Notes under the pieces: model-generated
Told to the model about the DNA's origin: nothing
The model's database searches: none
Seen by the model: only the letters and a program-made list of their open reading frames with translations
DNA from: CAWARU01 sp963784575
Lineage (GTDB): Bacteria; Pseudomonadota; Gammaproteobacteria; UBA6186; Azoamicaceae
Length of the DNA stretch: 64,000 nucleotides
Reading direction: 5' to 3'
NCBI GenBank assembly: GCA_963784575.1
Contig: CAWARU010000001.1
Coordinates: 1,674,001-1,738,000, forward strand
Translations under genes and position numbers: made by a program
Shown here: piece by piece, positions 46,610-54,930 of the stretch
Numbering within the stretch: the stretch's first letter is position 1
Layout of the letters: every line of letters begins with the position of its first letter

Positions 46610-46672
46610 GTAATATCCTTTTCTATAAGATATTTTTTAATTAACTATTATTTTGATAAGTTCTAAAGGGTT

Positions 46673-46735
46673 AAACCTGTCCTTCTCAACAAGGATAGAT
46701 TTTCAGAATCTATCCTTGTTGAGAAGGACAGGTTT
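46673..46735. repeat. Perfect 29-bp-arm palindrome
   Basis: Arms beginning AAACCTGTCCTTCTCAAC are perfectly inverted around a 5-base loop (TTCAG). It lies ~190 bases downstream of galU. The intervening 46736-46921 is purine-rich and shows no gene. The palindrome could be a terminator, a small hairpin RNA or a miniature repeat. Confidence 0.8.
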
Positions 46736-46921
46736 CTATGAACATATAATTTTTTTCTGCAGATCCAGTGGACGACAAAGGAAGGGTATGGTAACAAGGT
46801 GCGCGAGGGGACAGAGAAAACTATAAGAATAGAAGGAGAAGCGAATCGCGAGAAACGAGCATAGCGAGAGGAGGAAGCGCCGCAACGGGATTGAGGGATC
46901 GCAAAGAGCGGCAAGCGCCTA

Positions 46922-47893
46922 TCAGGCTAATTCAATTACGTTTTCATGCATCGAGTTTAGATAGTGTTTGAAATCATTTCCTACTTCCGCATGCTTCAGC
47001 CCATAACTCACAATTGCTTGCAAATATCCAAGTTTCGAACCACAATCATACCGCCTACCCGGAAATTCAAAAGCATAAGCATCTTCTTCTGCGAGTAATG
47101 CAGCGATCGCATCTGTTAATTGGATTTCACCGCCTCTACCAGGTTTCACCTCTTCTAAATGCTTGAAGATCCGAGAGGTTAATATATATCGTCCGACGAC
47201 GGCATATTTAGAAGGCGCATCTGCGGATTTTGGTTTTTCGACAATTTTGGTAATTCTTCCGAAGCGATTGAAGGGTTGATTGAGTCCAACAATACCATAT
47301 TTATTGCTGTCTTCAAGATTGATTTGTTCTACCCCGACTAAACTTGCGTTTACTTTTTCATATTGTTTGATCATGAGATCAAGACAACTCGAACCATTAG
47401 GTTCATCGATCAAATCGTCTGCCAAGAGTATGGCGAACGGTTCGTCTCCGATAACACTTTTGGCACAAAGTACTGCATGCCCTAAGCCTAAGGCTTCATG
47501 CTGTCTAATATAAATACAAGTGACGCCTTCGGGAAGCACATTGCGTACGATCTTAAGCGTTGCTTCATCCCCTTTGGCACTTAATTTTGTTTCTAATTCA
47601 AAATTGCTGTCAAAATGATCTTCTATCGATCGCTTACTGCTGCTGGTCACAAAAATGAGCTCGGTGATTCCGGAATTGATGGCCTCTTCAACAGCGTACT
47701 GAATGAGGGGCTTATCCACAATCGGCATCATTTCTTTGGGGCTTGCCTTGGTTGCCGGCAGAAATCGAGTACCCATGCCAGCGACTGGAAATACCGCTTT
47801 TCTAATGCATTTTGTTAAAGAATTGTCTGTCATGATTTCATTTGCCATGATTGCGTCTCTTATATTTTTGTCTCTCATAATTTTGTCTGTCAT
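46922..47893 (-). CDS. galU: UTP-glucose-1-phosphate uridylyltransferase
   Basis: It makes UDP-glucose from UTP and glucose-1-phosphate for cell-envelope polysaccharides. Motifs are KAVFPVAGMGTRFLPATKAS (nucleotide loop), PKEMMPIVDKPLIQYAVEEA, and LLADDLI (metal site). GAAGGA precedes the ATG. The N-terminus is extended by ~30 residues with repeated M-x-D-x-I-M units (MTDKIMRDKNIRDAIMANEI), encoded by short tandem repeats; translation may start at one of the internal Met codons. It is the last gene of the minus-strand housekeeping block. Confidence 0.96.
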   Translation of the reverse strand: MTDKIMRDKNIRDAIMANEIMTDNSLTKCIRKAVFPVAGMGTRFLPATKASPKEMMPIVDKPLIQYAVEEAINSGITELIFVTSSSKRSIEDHFDSNFELETKLSAKGDEATLKIVRNVLPEGVTCIYIRQHEALGLGHAVLCAKSVIGDEPFAILLADDLIDEPNGSSCLDLMIKQYEKVNASLVGVEQINLEDSNKYGIVGLNQPFNRFGRITKIVEKPKSADAPSKYAVVGRYILTSRIFKHLEEVKPGRGGEIQLTDAIAALLAEEDAYAFEFPGRRYDCGSKLGYLQAIVSYGLKHAEVGNDFKHYLNSMHENVIELA

Positions 47894-47918
47894 AACTTAT
47901 GTTCCTTCTTAAAAAATA

Positions 47919-49028
47919 TTATTCATGTATTGGCTTGATAACATCCCATCGCTTGCAACTTGGGCACTGCCATTGCAATGTTCTCGCTGAAAACCCGCAA
48001 GCTTGGCAACGATACAAGGGCCTATTGGCAACCAGTTTTTGGATTAATTCTTGCAATACTTCTAAATCTGACCGAGTAATACCTTCCGAACGTGCCACAG
48101 TATATTGCAGTAGCCGGTTGATCCCTCTGATGGAAGTATGCTCGCGCAAATGTTCCACCACAAATTTTACAGCAGTATCATAGCCCTGCGTTTTATTTAA
48201 CCAATCTGAAAAAGCAAGAACGACTGCAATATTAGGTTGGGTCTGCAAGCAGGAAGTGAGATATTTTACCATGCCATCCGGATTTTGCAGGCCTTCATAG
48301 CAGCGGGCCAGACGAAAAACAATTTCAGACAGAAAGGCTTGGTCTTGACGTTCTACTTGCCTGAACGCTTTGATGGCGGTCTTGTAATTGCCAGAATTCA
48401 CTTCTATGTCGCCGAGCAAAAGACTGGCTCGAACACATTTAGGATTAGTTTGCAGCGCCTGATTCAAAGTTTCTAATGCAAGTGAGTGTTCACCCTTTAG
48501 CCAACGTTGCTCGGCGAGCTCACAATAAAAATGGGCAATATGATGCCGCATGTCGATTTTTGATTGCTGCTGTAATTTTTCTGCCACCTCAATTGCACGA
48601 ATCCAATCCTTGCTTTGTTGATAGATTTCGATTAAATGCCGAGAGCCAGCCTCGAGCTCATGTCCATCCTTGACAAGTTCGAGCAAAACATTTTCAGCGC
48701 GATCCAATACACCTGCCCGCATATAATCTCTGCTCAATTCCAGCAAGGAAAGTGCACGCTGTTCTTGGGTGAGCGAAGGCTTGGTGACGAGATTTTGATG
48801 GATGCCAATGGCTTTATCCACTTCACCTCGGCGCCGAAAAAGACTGCCTAAAGTGAGATGGGTTTCTACGGATTCTTGGTTGGAATCCAGCCATTGCTGC
48901 ACAAAAAATTCGGTATTGGTGTCTCTGCGTCTAAAGACTTCATGAATGCCACTGATACGACGGCGGCCAAGCACCCAGCCTGTAAAAGCCGCTACTGGCA
49001 ATAATAGAAATAGAAGTTCCCACATCAT
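47919..49028 (-). CDS. lapB: Lipopolysaccharide assembly protein B (YciM)
   Basis: Its length is 369 aa. An N-terminal membrane anchor (LFLLLPVAAFTGWVLG) is followed by TPR repeats over most of the protein (for example YMRAGVLDRAENVLLELVKD and HSLALETLNQALQTNPKCVR). The C-terminal rubredoxin-like metal knuckle is CQACGFSARTLQWQCPSCKR. LapB helps FtsH control LpxC and coordinates LPS synthesis. It lies 20 bases after lapA, as in other gammaproteobacteria. Confidence 0.95.
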   Translation of the reverse strand: MMWELLFLLLPVAAFTGWVLGRRRISGIHEVFRRRDTNTEFFVQQWLDSNQESVETHLTLGSLFRRRGEVDKAIGIHQNLVTKPSLTQEQRALSLLELSRDYMRAGVLDRAENVLLELVKDGHELEAGSRHLIEIYQQSKDWIRAIEVAEKLQQQSKIDMRHHIAHFYCELAEQRWLKGEHSLALETLNQALQTNPKCVRASLLLGDIEVNSGNYKTAIKAFRQVERQDQAFLSEIVFRLARCYEGLQNPDGMVKYLTSCLQTQPNIAVVLAFSDWLNKTQGYDTAVKFVVEHLREHTSIRGINRLLQYTVARSEGITRSDLEVLQELIQKLVANRPLYRCQACGFSARTLQWQCPSCKRWDVIKPIHE

Positions 49029-49048
49029 AAGAATTTCTTACCGTTTAC

Positions 49049-49303
49049 TCATTTGATTTGAGTTTGGTTAAAAACTGCAGAACGTAAGCGTCTATTTTCA
49101 AACTTCTGTCTCACGACGGTTGGCAAGACTGTTAACATACCAATAATGGCGCCCAGGATTAAAGCACCCACCATTAAAAGTGATAAGGGGACTTCAGCAG
49201 TCCCCAAATAGTAATCAAAGTGAACAGGCATTGCATTCAAGATGGCAAAACTGACGCCAAGGAGTGCAATGAGTGCTAAAGGGATTAGGCTCAAATATCG
49301 CAT
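49049..49303 (-). CDS. lapA: Lipopolysaccharide assembly protein A (YciS)
   Basis: Its length is 84 aa, with two hydrophobic helices (LIPLALIALLGVSFAILNAM and SLLMVGALILGAIIGMLTVL) separated by the conserved HFDYYLG loop, and a basic tail. It works with LapB at the inner membrane. In many relatives ihfB lies between rpsA and lapA; here lapA follows rpsA by 8 bases and ihfB is absent. Confidence 0.93.
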   Translation of the reverse strand: MRYLSLIPLALIALLGVSFAILNAMPVHFDYYLGTAEVPLSLLMVGALILGAIIGMLTVLPTVVRQKFENRRLRSAVFNQTQIK

Positions 49304-49311
49304 CAGGCCTA

Positions 49312-50987
49312 TTATTTCTCCTTATCCATCTGTTCCTTCAAGAGATCTCCAATCGTAGGACTTGGAGCGCCTTCCTGCCGATTCAATTCACGCATGGCTT
49401 CTTGCTCATCTTGAGTTTCTCTCGCTTTGACAGAAAGAGAAATGGAACGATTCTTACGATCAATATTGATGATTTTGGCTTCAACGGTATCACCTTCATT
49501 CAGAACGGTGCGCGCATCTTCTACACGATCGCGGCTCAATTCTGAAACGCGAAGATAAGCTTCTACACCATCACCGAGCGAAATATTAGCGCCTTTGGCA
49601 TCTATACTTGCTACAGTACCTGTGACAACGCTTCCCTTGCCATGTTCAGCAACAAAGCTTGAGAAAGGATCGCGCTCCAGCTGTTTGATGCCTAAAGAAA
49701 TGCGTTCTCGTTCAGGATCGACCGCTAACACAACGGCTTCCACTTCCTCGCCTTTCTTATAGCGACGCACAGCTTCTTCACCACTTTCATTCCAGGCAAT
49801 ATCAGACAAGTGAACCAGTCCATCGATTCCACCATCAAGACCAATGAAGATTCCAAAATCAGTAATGGATTTGATTTTACCGGTAACTTTATCGCCTTTA
49901 TTGTGGTTTGCAGCAAAAGCTTCCCATGGATTTGATTTACATTGTTTGAGCCCAAGTGAAATACGACGACTTTCCTCGATCGATATCGAGCACCATGACT
50001 TCGACTTCTTGGCCAAGATGGACGACTTTGCTCGGATGAATATTTTTATTGGTCCAATCCATTTCAGAAACATGAACGAAACCTTCGATACCTTCTTCAA
50101 TTTCAACAAAGCAGCCATAATCAGTAATATTGGTGACCTTGCCAGTTAAACGAGTGTTAACAGGATAACGACCTGTGATGTCTGCCCAAGGATCTTCCCC
50201 TAATTGTTTTAAGCCTAAGGAAACTCGATTACGATCCCGATCAAATTTTAATACTTTGACTGTGATTTCTTGTCCAACGGTTACAATTTCACTGGGATGC
50301 TTAATGCGGCTCCATGCCATATCAGTAATATGCAATAATCCATCGACGCCGCCTAAATCAACAAAAGCACCATAATCAGTGAGATTTTTCACAACGCCTT
50401 TAATTTCTTGGCCTTCCTGTAGGGAAGTCTTCCAGAGCATCACGATCTCCACCCGCTTCTGCTTCGATAGCGGAACGTCTGGAAACAACGACATTATTTC
50501 GTTTTTGATCAAGTTTAATAACTTTGAAATCAAATTCTTTACCTTCCAAATTGCCGGTATCTCGCACAGGACGTAAATCAACCAAAGAACCTGGTAAGAA
50601 TGCACGAATATGTTGAATATCAACCGTAAAACCACCTTTAACCTTACCGCTGATGATACCTTTGACCAGTTCACCTGCTTCATGCGCTTTTGCAAGCCAG
50701 CGCCAAGCTTCTGCTCTTTTGGCTTTGTCACGGGATAATCGGGTTTCTCCCCAACCATCTTCCATCGCTTCTAAAACGACTTCGACTTCATCCCCAACGC
50801 TAATATCAAGCTCATTGTTTTCATTATAAAATTGTTCAATTGGAATGCGTCCCTCAGACTTTAAGCCTGCATTGATGGTGATGTATTCATCATCAATTTT
50901 AAGGACTTTACCTGTTATAATTGAACCAGGTTGCATTTCTGCTCTGGCAAGACTTTGTTTAAATAGTTCTGCAAATGTTTCTTTCAT
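49312..50987 (-). CDS. rpsA: 30S ribosomal protein S1, with two apparent +1 frameshifts
   Basis: Six S1 (OB-fold) domains are recognisable across three overlapping frames. Frame 1 starts MKETFAELFKQSLARAEMQP and loses sense after GGDRDALEDF (about 50425, at a CCC run). Frame 2 carries LQEGQEIKGVVKNLTDYGAF to VEVMVLDID (about 49980), where one extra C precedes GAGGAAAGTCG. Frame 3 continues ESRRISLGLKQCKSNPW to the end. Removing one base at each site gives 557 aa, the length of E. coli S1. S1 is essential for translation initiation on most mRNAs, so both shifts are probably sequence errors. Downstream of cmk, as usual. Confidence 0.95.
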
Positions 50988-51082
50988 ACTCTATATTTCC
51001 ACTCTCCCCCATTCATCTCTATTTATAATACGAGAAAAATAAAAGGAGGCCAAATTCGGGTCTTACAACCCTTAATTAGTCT

Positions 51083-51808
51083 TTAATAAAGGCGCTGTCT
51101 AACTTCTTTCAAAACCAAGTCAAAAACCGCCTCTATCCCCATTGCTGTAGTATCAATGACTATAGCATCTTCTGCAGGCTTTAAGGGTGCGACTGCACGT
51201 TCTTTGTCACGGGCGTCTCGCTCCAAAATTTCAGCTAAAAGACTCTGTAGAGTAACATTGTGCGGCCCATCCTTCAACTGTAAATAACGCCGTTTTGCTC
51301 TTTCTTCAGGGCTTGCCTCTAAATAAATCTTCAAAAAAGCCATTGGGAACACCACAGTCCCCATATCTCGTCCATCAGCTACTAAGCCGGGCGGCCTACA
51401 AAAAGCACGTTGTCTGGCCAATAGGGCACTTCGAACACCTGGCTTCGTTGCAATCTTTGAAGCCAAATTACCGCATTGTTCAGTTCGAAGCTCTAGGGTG
51501 ACATTTTGACCCTCTAGAATAACTTCCTCATGTATTTCATCGAATTTCACGGCCAAAGAGGCAGCCAGTCTTACTAAAAGTTCTTCAGTTTCTATTCGTT
51601 CCAATCTTTCCAAATCTATGCCATTTTTGAGACCCGCAAGTGCCAAGACTCTGTAAATTGCACCACTGTCTAAAAAATGCCAGCCAAGCTGACGAGCGAG
51701 GAGTCGACTCAAAGTACCTTTTCCAGAACCACCAGGACCATCTACGGTGATAATTGGTATATCACTGTCATCATTTTTCATCATCTCTGTTATCACTTTT
51801 GTTTTCAC
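51083..51808 (-). CDS. cmk: Cytidylate kinase
   Basis: It phosphorylates CMP and dCMP. The P-loop is ITVDGPGGSGKGTLSRLLAR, followed by WHFLDSGAIYR (CMP-binding), DGRDMGTVVFP and a LID region RAKRRYLQLK. The family normally begins near the residues before PIITVDGP; the annotated GTG adds ~18 residues and an ATG at 51784 is the alternative. The gene lies between ruvB and rpsA on the same strand. Confidence 0.96.
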   Translation of the reverse strand: MKTKVITEMMKNDDSDIPIITVDGPGGSGKGTLSRLLARQLGWHFLDSGAIYRVLALAGLKNGIDLERLERIETEELLVRLAASLAVKFDEIHEEVILEGQNVTLELRTEQCGNLASKIATKPGVRSALLARQRAFCRPPGLVADGRDMGTVVFPMAFLKIYLEASPEERAKRRYLQLKDGPHNVTLQSLLAEILERDARDKERAVAPLKPAEDAIVIDTTAMGIEAVFDLVLKEVRQRLY

Positions 51809-51820
51809 TTATCTTGTCAC

Positions 51821-52870
51821 TTACTCGTCTCGTACCTTGTCACTTACCTTGTCACTAATCATAGCTGCCAACCCAAAATGTGCATAAGTTCTTTCTGTAG
51901 CAATGCGTCCTCGGGGCGTGCGCATTAAAAAGCCTTGTTGAATCAAAAAGGGTTCCAAGACATCTTCAATTGTGCCGCGTTCCTCTCCAATCGCTGCCGC
52001 CAGGCTGTCTAATCCAACCGGTCCCCCATGGAATCTCTCGATGACAGCAAGCAGCAGTTTTCTGTCCATCATATCAAATCCTTCCTTGTCGACATCCAAG
52101 AGATCCAGCGCACGATCTGCGATGCTTGCTTTTATGGTGCCATCTCCTTTTACTTCTGCAAAATCGCGCACGCGTCGGAGCAGCCGATTGGCAATGCGGG
52201 GTGTTCCGCGAGAACGTCGTGCTATCTCTTCTGCACCTTTTTCATCAATAGTGACATTTAGGATAGCAGCAGAACGCTTCACAATTTGCTCTAAATCAGA
52301 AACTGAATAAAACTCTAGACGCTGCACAATACCAAAACGATCTCTTAAAGGTGAAGTGAGCAAACCAGCGCGCGTTGTGGCACCTATCAAGGTGAAGGAA
52401 GGAAGATCTAATTTGATTGAGCGTGCAGAAGGTCCTTCACCAATCATAATGTCGAGCTGGCCATCTTCCATCGCCGGATAAAGGACTTCTTCGACGACTG
52501 GGCTTAGGCGATGAATTTCATCGATGAACAAAACATCGCGTGGTTCTAAATTGGTGAGCAATGCAGCGAGATCACCAGCACGTTCTAAAACTGGGCCTGA
52601 AGTCTGACGCAAATTAACACCCATTTCAGCTGCAACAATATTGGCCAAGGTTGTTTTGCCAAGTCCAGGAGGTCCAAAGATCAAGACATGATCTAAAGCT
52701 TCATGACGTTGTTTCGCTGCATTGATAAAAAGCGCCATTTGGTCGCGAGAAGCTTGCTGTCCGATGTAATCGGCTAGGCTCCTCGGACGGATTGCTTTAT
52801 CGACCCGATCTTCCTGGCTCTGGGCTGTAGCCGCAATTAAACGATCTGTTTCAATCATATTATTCCTCAA
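51821..52870 (-). CDS. ruvB: Holliday junction branch-migration ATPase
   Basis: Its length is 349 aa. Motifs are Walker A GPPGLGKTTLANIVAAEMGV, Walker B LFIDEIHRLS, sensor LIGATTRAGLL and the winged-helix C-terminus (FLMRTPRGRIATERTYAHFG). RuvB hexamers pump DNA through the RuvA-held junction. The C-terminal DKVSDKVRDE tail comes from a short tandem repeat that continues toward cmk. Confidence 0.98.
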   Translation of the reverse strand: MRNNMIETDRLIAATAQSQEDRVDKAIRPRSLADYIGQQASRDQMALFINAAKQRHEALDHVLIFGPPGLGKTTLANIVAAEMGVNLRQTSGPVLERAGDLAALLTNLEPRDVLFIDEIHRLSPVVEEVLYPAMEDGQLDIMIGEGPSARSIKLDLPSFTLIGATTRAGLLTSPLRDRFGIVQRLEFYSVSDLEQIVKRSAAILNVTIDEKGAEEIARRSRGTPRIANRLLRRVRDFAEVKGDGTIKASIADRALDLLDVDKEGFDMMDRKLLLAVIERFHGGPVGLDSLAAAIGEERGTIEDVLEPFLIQQGFLMRTPRGRIATERTYAHFGLAAMISDKVSDKVRDE

Positions 52871-52892
52871 GTGTTTTTCTACATCAGACTTT

Positions 52893-53582
52893 TTATGCTG
52901 TTTGCTTCAAGGCACGCCGAATTAATTCCTGGCTGCTGATTATTACTTTTTCCTTGTTCTCCTTGTTCTCTTTGTCATCCTCGCTCTGCAATGAAAATAT
53001 CGCCTGCCTCACGGCACGACTTGCTTCTTGTGGTTTGAATCCAAGAGTGACGAGCGCTGCAACCGCTTCCTGTTCCGCATCCTTACCAGTATTATTTTTT
53101 GCCTCCACTGCACCGCTCACACCCTGTTCTGGTTTGCTGCCCAATAAAGTCGCAGCAATTTCGAATTCTTCTTCCAAACAAGATTTTAATTTTCCAGCCA
53201 TTTCCACAATCAATCGTTCTGCCGTTTTTTTCCCGATGCCAGATAATTTCACGAGTGGTCCGCTGTCACGATGCTCAATGCAGTGAATAAATTGCGCAAC
53301 ATCAATCCCAGATAAAATAGTCAGAGCAAGCTTCGGACCCACGCCTGAAACTTTTATCAAAGCACGAAATAAAGCACGTTCTTTTTCTTCGTAAAATCCA
53401 TATAAGATGTGAGCGTCTTCACGAACATGGAGATGCGTAAGCAAAGTGACTGTTTGATTAATCGGAGGTAGTTGATAGATAGTTGAGAGTGGTGCAATGA
53501 GTTCATAGCCGACGCCATTCACATCTATTAATAAAAATGGAGGATTTTTGGTTTCCAGTATGCCTTTCAGTCTACTAATCAT
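52893..53582 (-). CDS. ruvA: Holliday junction DNA-binding protein
   Basis: The OB domain I begins MISRLKGILETKNPPFLLID, the HhH domain II contains ALIKVSGVGPKLALTILSGI and KLSGIGKKTAERLIVEMAGK, and domain III (ALVTLGFKPQEASRAVRQAI) binds RuvB. At 229 aa it is longer than the usual ~200 because of a polar linker and a KENKENKEK insertion in domain III encoded by tandem repeats. It is the second gene of ruvCAB. Confidence 0.97.
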   Translation of the reverse strand: MISRLKGILETKNPPFLLIDVNGVGYELIAPLSTIYQLPPINQTVTLLTHLHVREDAHILYGFYEEKERALFRALIKVSGVGPKLALTILSGIDVAQFIHCIEHRDSGPLVKLSGIGKKTAERLIVEMAGKLKSCLEEEFEIAATLLGSKPEQGVSGAVEAKNNTGKDAEQEAVAALVTLGFKPQEASRAVRQAIFSLQSEDDKENKENKEKVIISSQELIRRALKQTA

Positions 53583-53612
53583 TAAATCATGCTCGTCATT
53601 GAATCATACCTG

Positions 53613-54110
53613 TTATTGAATCATACCCGCATATTGCATCGTTTGGCCATGACACATCGCAATAGCTAAAGCATCTGCTGCATCTTCTTGTGGAATGCCG
53701 CTCAATTTGAGCAGTGTTTGCATCATATGTTGGATTTGTTTTTTATCCGCAGCCCCATAACCAACCACTGCTTGTTTCACTTGTCTCGGCGTATACTCCG
53801 CTATCTGAAGTCCTTGTAAAGCTGAAACGACCATCGCAACGCCACGAACCTGGCCTAATTTCAATGCTGAACTTGCATTTTTGTGTACAAAAATCTTTTC
53901 AATTGCCACTACATTAGGCGCGTATTCAGTCATCACTTGGAATAGGGCTTGATAAATTTGATGCAATCGTTCTGGCCACGACAATTTGCCAATGCGGATG
54001 CAACCACTCGCTATATAGAAAGATTTTCCTTTTGAATGTTCAATCATTCCAAATCCAGTTATCTGAGATCCTGGATCTATACCTAAAATACGTATGATAG
54101 TACTCTCCAA
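53613..54110 (-). CDS. ruvC: Crossover junction endodeoxyribonuclease
   Basis: Its length is 165 aa, with catalytic acidic residues in ILGIDPGSQITGFG (Asp), VVAIEKIFV (Glu) and QEDAADALAIAMCH (two Asp). It resolves Holliday junctions. It is 30 bases upstream of ruvA; that spacer contains two or three copies of GTATGATTCAAT. Confidence 0.97.
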   Translation of the reverse strand: MESTIIRILGIDPGSQITGFGMIEHSKGKSFYIASGCIRIGKLSWPERLHQIYQALFQVMTEYAPNVVAIEKIFVHKNASSALKLGQVRGVAMVVSALQGLQIAEYTPRQVKQAVVGYGAADKKQIQHMMQTLLKLSGIPQEDAADALAIAMCHGQTMQYAGMIQ

Positions 54111-54122
54111 CCGCTTCTTGAT

Positions 54123-54875
54123 CTAATACCCTAAAGACTCGAGCAGTGACTCCGCGATATCCCCATTGGAATATACCGCTTGAACATCATCTAAATCCTC
54201 TAAAGTATCGATCAATTTATTAAATTTTTCAGCTGAATCTTTTTCTTCTATTGCAATATAAGTAGCGGGCAGCATATTAATTTCCGCACGTTCTGTTTTC
54301 ACCCCCGCTTTTTCGAAGATATCTCTCATCGATCCAAAATCTTCAAACGCAGTGAAAACTTCAACGGTGCCGTCTTCATCGCTCTGTACATCAAGAGCGC
54401 CGGATTCCAATGCAAGTTCCATGACTTTATCTTCATTCGTTCCGGGTGGAAATACAAAATGACCGCGTTTGGAAAATAAATAAGAGACGGAGCCATCGGT
54501 GCCTAAATTGCCGCCCATTTTTGTAAAGGCATGGCGCACTTCCGAGACGGTGCGATTTCTATTATTAGTCATGCAATCTACCATAATTGCAACACCGCCT
54601 GGCCCATAACCTTCATAGCGAACTTCTTCAACATCACTGCCTTCTTGCCCGCCTGCACCACGTTTGATCGCTCTATCAATGGTGTCACGGGTCATGTTGG
54701 CCGTTAATGCTTTATCAATCGCGGCACGTAATCGCGGGTTAGAATGGGGATCCGCGCCCCCGTGTCTCGCGGATACTGTGATTTCTCGAATATATTTTGT
54801 GAATAATTTGCCGCGTTTCGCGTCTTGAACCGATTTACGAAATCTTATGTTTGCCCACTTACTATGTCCTGCCAT
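54123..54875 (-). CDS. yebC: YebC/PmpR-family translational/transcriptional regulator
   Basis: The ATG at 54875 gives the canonical N-terminus MAGHSKWANIRFRK; the upstream GTG adds three residues. Other signatures are GKLFTKYIREITVSARHGGA, NRTVSEVRHAFTKMGGNLGT and a C-terminal domain ending VYSNGDI. Members bind DNA or relieve ribosome stalling (TACO1-like). It lies directly upstream of ruvC, the usual place. Confidence 0.96.
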   Translation of the reverse strand: MAGHSKWANIRFRKSVQDAKRGKLFTKYIREITVSARHGGADPHSNPRLRAAIDKALTANMTRDTIDRAIKRGAGGQEGSDVEEVRYEGYGPGGVAIMVDCMTNNRNRTVSEVRHAFTKMGGNLGTDGSVSYLFSKRGHFVFPPGTNEDKVMELALESGALDVQSDEDGTVEVFTAFEDFGSMRDIFEKAGVKTERAEINMLPATYIAIEEKDSAEKFNKLIDTLEDLDDVQAVYSNGDIAESLLESLGY

Positions 54876-54930
54876 ACCCCACACCCTACTCTAAAATTAT
54901 CAATTCTGACTTTTTCTTAACACTCTAAAA

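Noticed and set aside
46340..46666. Open frame of 108 aa on the plus strand
   Set aside because: It runs through the operator-like repeats and the 84-bp direct repeat; the composition is Phe/Ile-rich from AT bias and there is no start site.
46663..46914. Minus-strand frame of 83 aa upstream of the palindrome
   Set aside because: It spans the perfect palindrome and purine-rich spacer; the translation is Ser/Arg-rich without a domain.
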